A DNA stretch of 15,844 bases from JAVBOF01 sp031550915 (GTDB taxonomy: Bacteria > Bacillota > Clostridia > Christensenellales > MGBC116941), in contig JAVBOF010000124.1 of the NCBI GenBank assembly GCA_031550915.1, forward strand, positions 1-15,844. Direction: 5' to 3'. This document shows positions 14,152 to 15,844 of the stretch, piece after piece. The number at the start of each line of letters is the position of its first letter. Position 1 is the first letter of the stretch. Below the pieces are notes generated by a model. That model searched no databases. It worked only from the letters and a program-made list of their open reading frames with translations, and was not told the origin of the DNA. The position numbers and the translations under genes are program-made.

Positions 14152-15186
14152 ATGAATAACGATAGGAATATAAAGACGCAAGGCGACGTTGCGGAAATAG
14201 GCGTCCAAAAGATGACGTTTTCCAGATTCTTGATAAAATACAATGCTCTCATCATCCTCGTTGCGATGGTCATAGTCGCTGCGCTTATATCGGATGTTTT
14301 TTTCTCGAAGATCAATATCCTTAATCTTTTTAGGCAGCAGACAACCTATATGTGCATAGCCATTGGAATGTTGCTGGTAATGCTGACGGGCGGTATAGAC
14401 CTTTCGGTTAGCTCAATTGCTGCAATCGGAAGCATAACTGTTGCTTTGGCGTTAAAGGACTGGAACTTGGGAGAGACCGGCTGGGGACTTCTTGCAACCA
14501 TATTGCTCGCTATTCTGATCTGCGGCGTCATCGGCGCGTTGAACGGATTCCTTGTGGCACAAATGAAGATACCATCGTTTATCGTAACTCTGGCGTCCAT
14601 GATTGCATTTCAGGGCGTGGCATTTATCCTGACAAACGGAAACACAATTTTGCTCGATACGGAAAAGCCGATAATCCAAGGTTTTGCAGACTTTGCAGAA
14701 AAGGTGGACCCGTTGATCGGGATACCCTGGCCCGTTTACTTGGTAACGATAATCGTCGTGATCTTCGGGCTTATTATGTCCTATACCTCGTTTGGACGCT
14801 TATTGATAGCCACAGGCAGTAATGAAACAGCTGTTCGCCTTGCTGGTATAAGTACAAAAAAATATCAGTTCTGGGCATACACTATAAGCGGCCTGCTCTG
14901 CGGTGTTGCGGGTGTTATTATAACAGCAAAATCCGCAAGCGCGACAGCGCTGACAGCCGCGGTTGATTATAATATGAGTACTATCGCAGGTGTTGTTATC
15001 GGCGGATGCAGCCTGCTTGGCGGAGAGGGTTCGGTCAAATTTACCGTGGTCGGGGTGTTCATTATTGCAGTTATTGGAAATATAATGAACTTGATCGGTT
15101 TGGCTGTTTACCCGCAGATGATAGTTAAAGCTGCGATCATAATTTTAGCGGTATTGCTCAAGAGCGTCAGCTCAAAGCGTTCGTAA
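14152..15186 (+). CDS. Ribose-type sugar ABC importer, permease subunit (RbsC-like)
   Basis: This 344-residue integral membrane protein belongs to the branched-chain/ribose permease family. A soluble N-terminus of about 30 residues precedes eight to ten hydrophobic segments. The family phrase TGGIDLSVSS is at about residue 80, and the cytoplasmic coupling loop GSNETAVRLAGI is clear. GGCSLLGGEGS near the C-terminus is also typical. It forms the membrane channel with a second copy of itself and the tandem ATPase encoded immediately upstream; its ATG directly follows that gene's TAA with no gap. The RBS (GGGGG) lies inside the end of the ATPase gene. The binding-protein gene follows after 78 bp. 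Confidence 0.95.
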   Translation: MNNDRNIKTQGDVAEIGVQKMTFSRFLIKYNALIILVAMVIVAALISDVFFSKINILNLFRQQTTYMCIAIGMLLVMLTGGIDLSVSSIAAIGSITVALALKDWNLGETGWGLLATILLAILICGVIGALNGFLVAQMKIPSFIVTLASMIAFQGVAFILTNGNTILLDTEKPIIQGFADFAEKVDPLIGIPWPVYLVTIIVVIFGLIMSYTSFGRLLIATGSNETAVRLAGISTKKYQFWAYTISGLLCGVAGVIITAKSASATALTAAVDYNMSTIAGVVIGGCSLLGGEGSVKFTVVGVFIIAVIGNIMNLIGLAVYPQMIVKAAIIILAVLLKSVSSKRS

Positions 15187-15202
15187 AACTTAAGACTATA
15201 GG

Positions 15203-15230
15203 ACCAAAGAGACGAAGTTTTTTTGGTTTT
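15203..15230 (+). other. Weak intercistronic stem between permease and binding-protein genes
   Basis: ACCAAA (15203-15208) pairs with TTTGGT (15222-15227), extendable by G-U pairs, and lies near a run of seven T. It could act as a leaky terminator or an mRNA end that sets different expression of the binding protein. A TATAAT (15230-15235) lacks a usable -35. Evidence is thin. Confidence 0.3.
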
Positions 15231-15264
15231 ATAATAAACAACACTTATTGAGGAGGAAGAATTA

Positions 15265-15844
15265 ATGAAGAAACTCAGAATAGTCATGGCTTGCATTATC
15301 GTTGTAGCTTTTGCTGCGATGGCAATGGCAGGCTGCGCCGCCCCTGCGCCTGCTCCTTCGGAAGCACCGGCTACGGATGCGGCACCGGCATCGGATGCGG
15401 CTCCCGCTTCTGAAGCTCCGGCATCGGAAGCACCGGCATCGGACGCGGCTCCCGCTTCTGAAGCTCCGGCATCGGAAGCACCGGCAGTAGACGGTGCTGC
15501 GGGACAGGCTTCGTTTGACAAACTTATTGCTATGGAAGATAAACTGCCCCTTTCCGGATTGCAGAAGAAGCAGCTGGAAAGCAGAGCAGAAATCAAAAAA
15601 GCTCTTCCGATAGAAAAGAAGGAAGGCATAACCATTGGTTGGGCCGGAGCTTTTCTTGGTAGCACATTCTTCACAGGCATGATGGATTCCGCAAACGCTG
15701 CGGCTGAAAAGTATGGCTATAAAATGAACTATCAGAACGCGAACTTTGACGTAGAAAAACAGATGACGCATATTGATACATTTATATCCCAGAAGGTCGA
15801 TATCATCGTTGTTAATGCATGCGATATCGATGCAACGGTACAGT
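15265..15844 (+). CDS. Sugar ABC importer substrate-binding lipoprotein (3' end outside window)
   Basis: The visible 193 residues begin with a lipoprotein signal peptide: MKKLR, a hydrophobic core and a lipobox ending AMAG-C, so the mature protein would be lipid-anchored on the outer face of the membrane. A linker of about 50 residues made almost only of Ala, Pro, Ser, Glu and Asp follows, encoded partly by a tandem DNA repeat. Then comes the start of a periplasmic-binding-protein type I (ribose-like) domain: ITIGWAGAFLGSTFFTGMMDSANAAAEKYGYKMNYQNANFD, and DTFISQKVDIIVVNACD. It delivers the ligand to the permease encoded upstream. The ATG has AGGAGGAAG about 6 nt upstream. Unlike many such operons the binding protein is placed last. 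Confidence 0.93.
   Translation, partial: MKKLRIVMACIIVVAFAAMAMAGCAAPAPAPSEAPATDAAPASDAAPASEAPASEAPASDAAPASEAPASEAPAVDGAAGQASFDKLIAMEDKLPLSGLQKKQLESRAEIKKALPIEKKEGITIGWAGAFLGSTFFTGMMDSANAAAEKYGYKMNYQNANFDVEKQMTHIDTFISQKVDIIVVNACDIDATVQ
15388..15483 (+). repeat. Two tandem copies of a 48-bp in-frame repeat in the lipoprotein linker
   Basis: Positions 15388-15435 and 15436-15483 are identical except for one base (GGATGC versus GGACGC). The unit encodes 16 residues of the form ASDAAPASEAPASEAP, so copy number can change without breaking the frame. Related shorter pieces flank it upstream. Confidence 0.92.

Noticed and set aside
15108..15680. Long - strand frame of 190 codons opposite the permease end and lipoprotein gene
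   Set aside because: Shadow of the Ala/Pro/Ser repeat on the other strand; the + strand protein has a signal peptide, lipobox and good RBS.

Overview
The window looks like a Gram-positive (Firmicutes/Clostridia-type) chromosome segment. Most genes have AGGAGG-like ribosome binding sites, intergenic DNA is AT-rich, recognisable sigma-A type -35/-10 boxes occur, and the gene content is typical of anaerobic Firmicutes: a YesN-like AraC regulator, a two-subunit transketolase and a ribose-type ABC importer. This is inference from style; no phylogenetic marker is present, so genus is not assigned. No RNA genes, insertion sequences, CRISPR arrays or phage genes were seen. It reads as a dense carbon-source uptake and catabolism region with three regulatory units.

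Layout. (1) 1-605 (+): 3' end of an ABC exporter ATPase, closed by a bidirectional terminator (634-678). (2) 4417-689 (-): a four-gene operon in transcription order SDR oxidoreductase, zinc-dependent medium-chain dehydrogenase, transketolase N-terminal subunit, transketolase C-terminal subunit. It diverges from a large AraC/YesN-like regulator at 4679-6304 (+). (3) 6305-6736: an AT-rich gap with several inverted repeats, then an MFS transporter and a phosphotriesterase-family metallohydrolase (6737-9190, +), closed by a strong bidirectional terminator. (4) 10806-9283 (-): a carboxymuconolactone-decarboxylase-like protein and a LysR regulator. These diverge from a UroD-superfamily (methyltransferase-like) protein at 11270 (+), which is followed by a ribose-type ABC importer: ATPase, permease and a substrate-binding lipoprotein cut off by the window end.

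How it may work together (inference). The SDR and MDR could oxidise or reduce a polyol or sugar to a ketose that the two-subunit transketolase feeds into pentose-phosphate metabolism, under control of the adjacent AraC regulator. The MFS/phosphotriesterase pair could import and hydrolyse a lactone or ester. The LysR/CMD and UroD/ABC units share a divergent control region in which one sequence motif, TTTGCAAGTGYAAA and variants, sits on both promoters. That points to one shared regulator, plausibly the LysR protein.

The observations most worth a second look are this motif array, the unusual metal-site sequence of the UroD-like protein and its pairing with a sugar importer, the missing conventional start of the AraC regulator, and a 48-bp tandem repeat encoding the lipoprotein linker.
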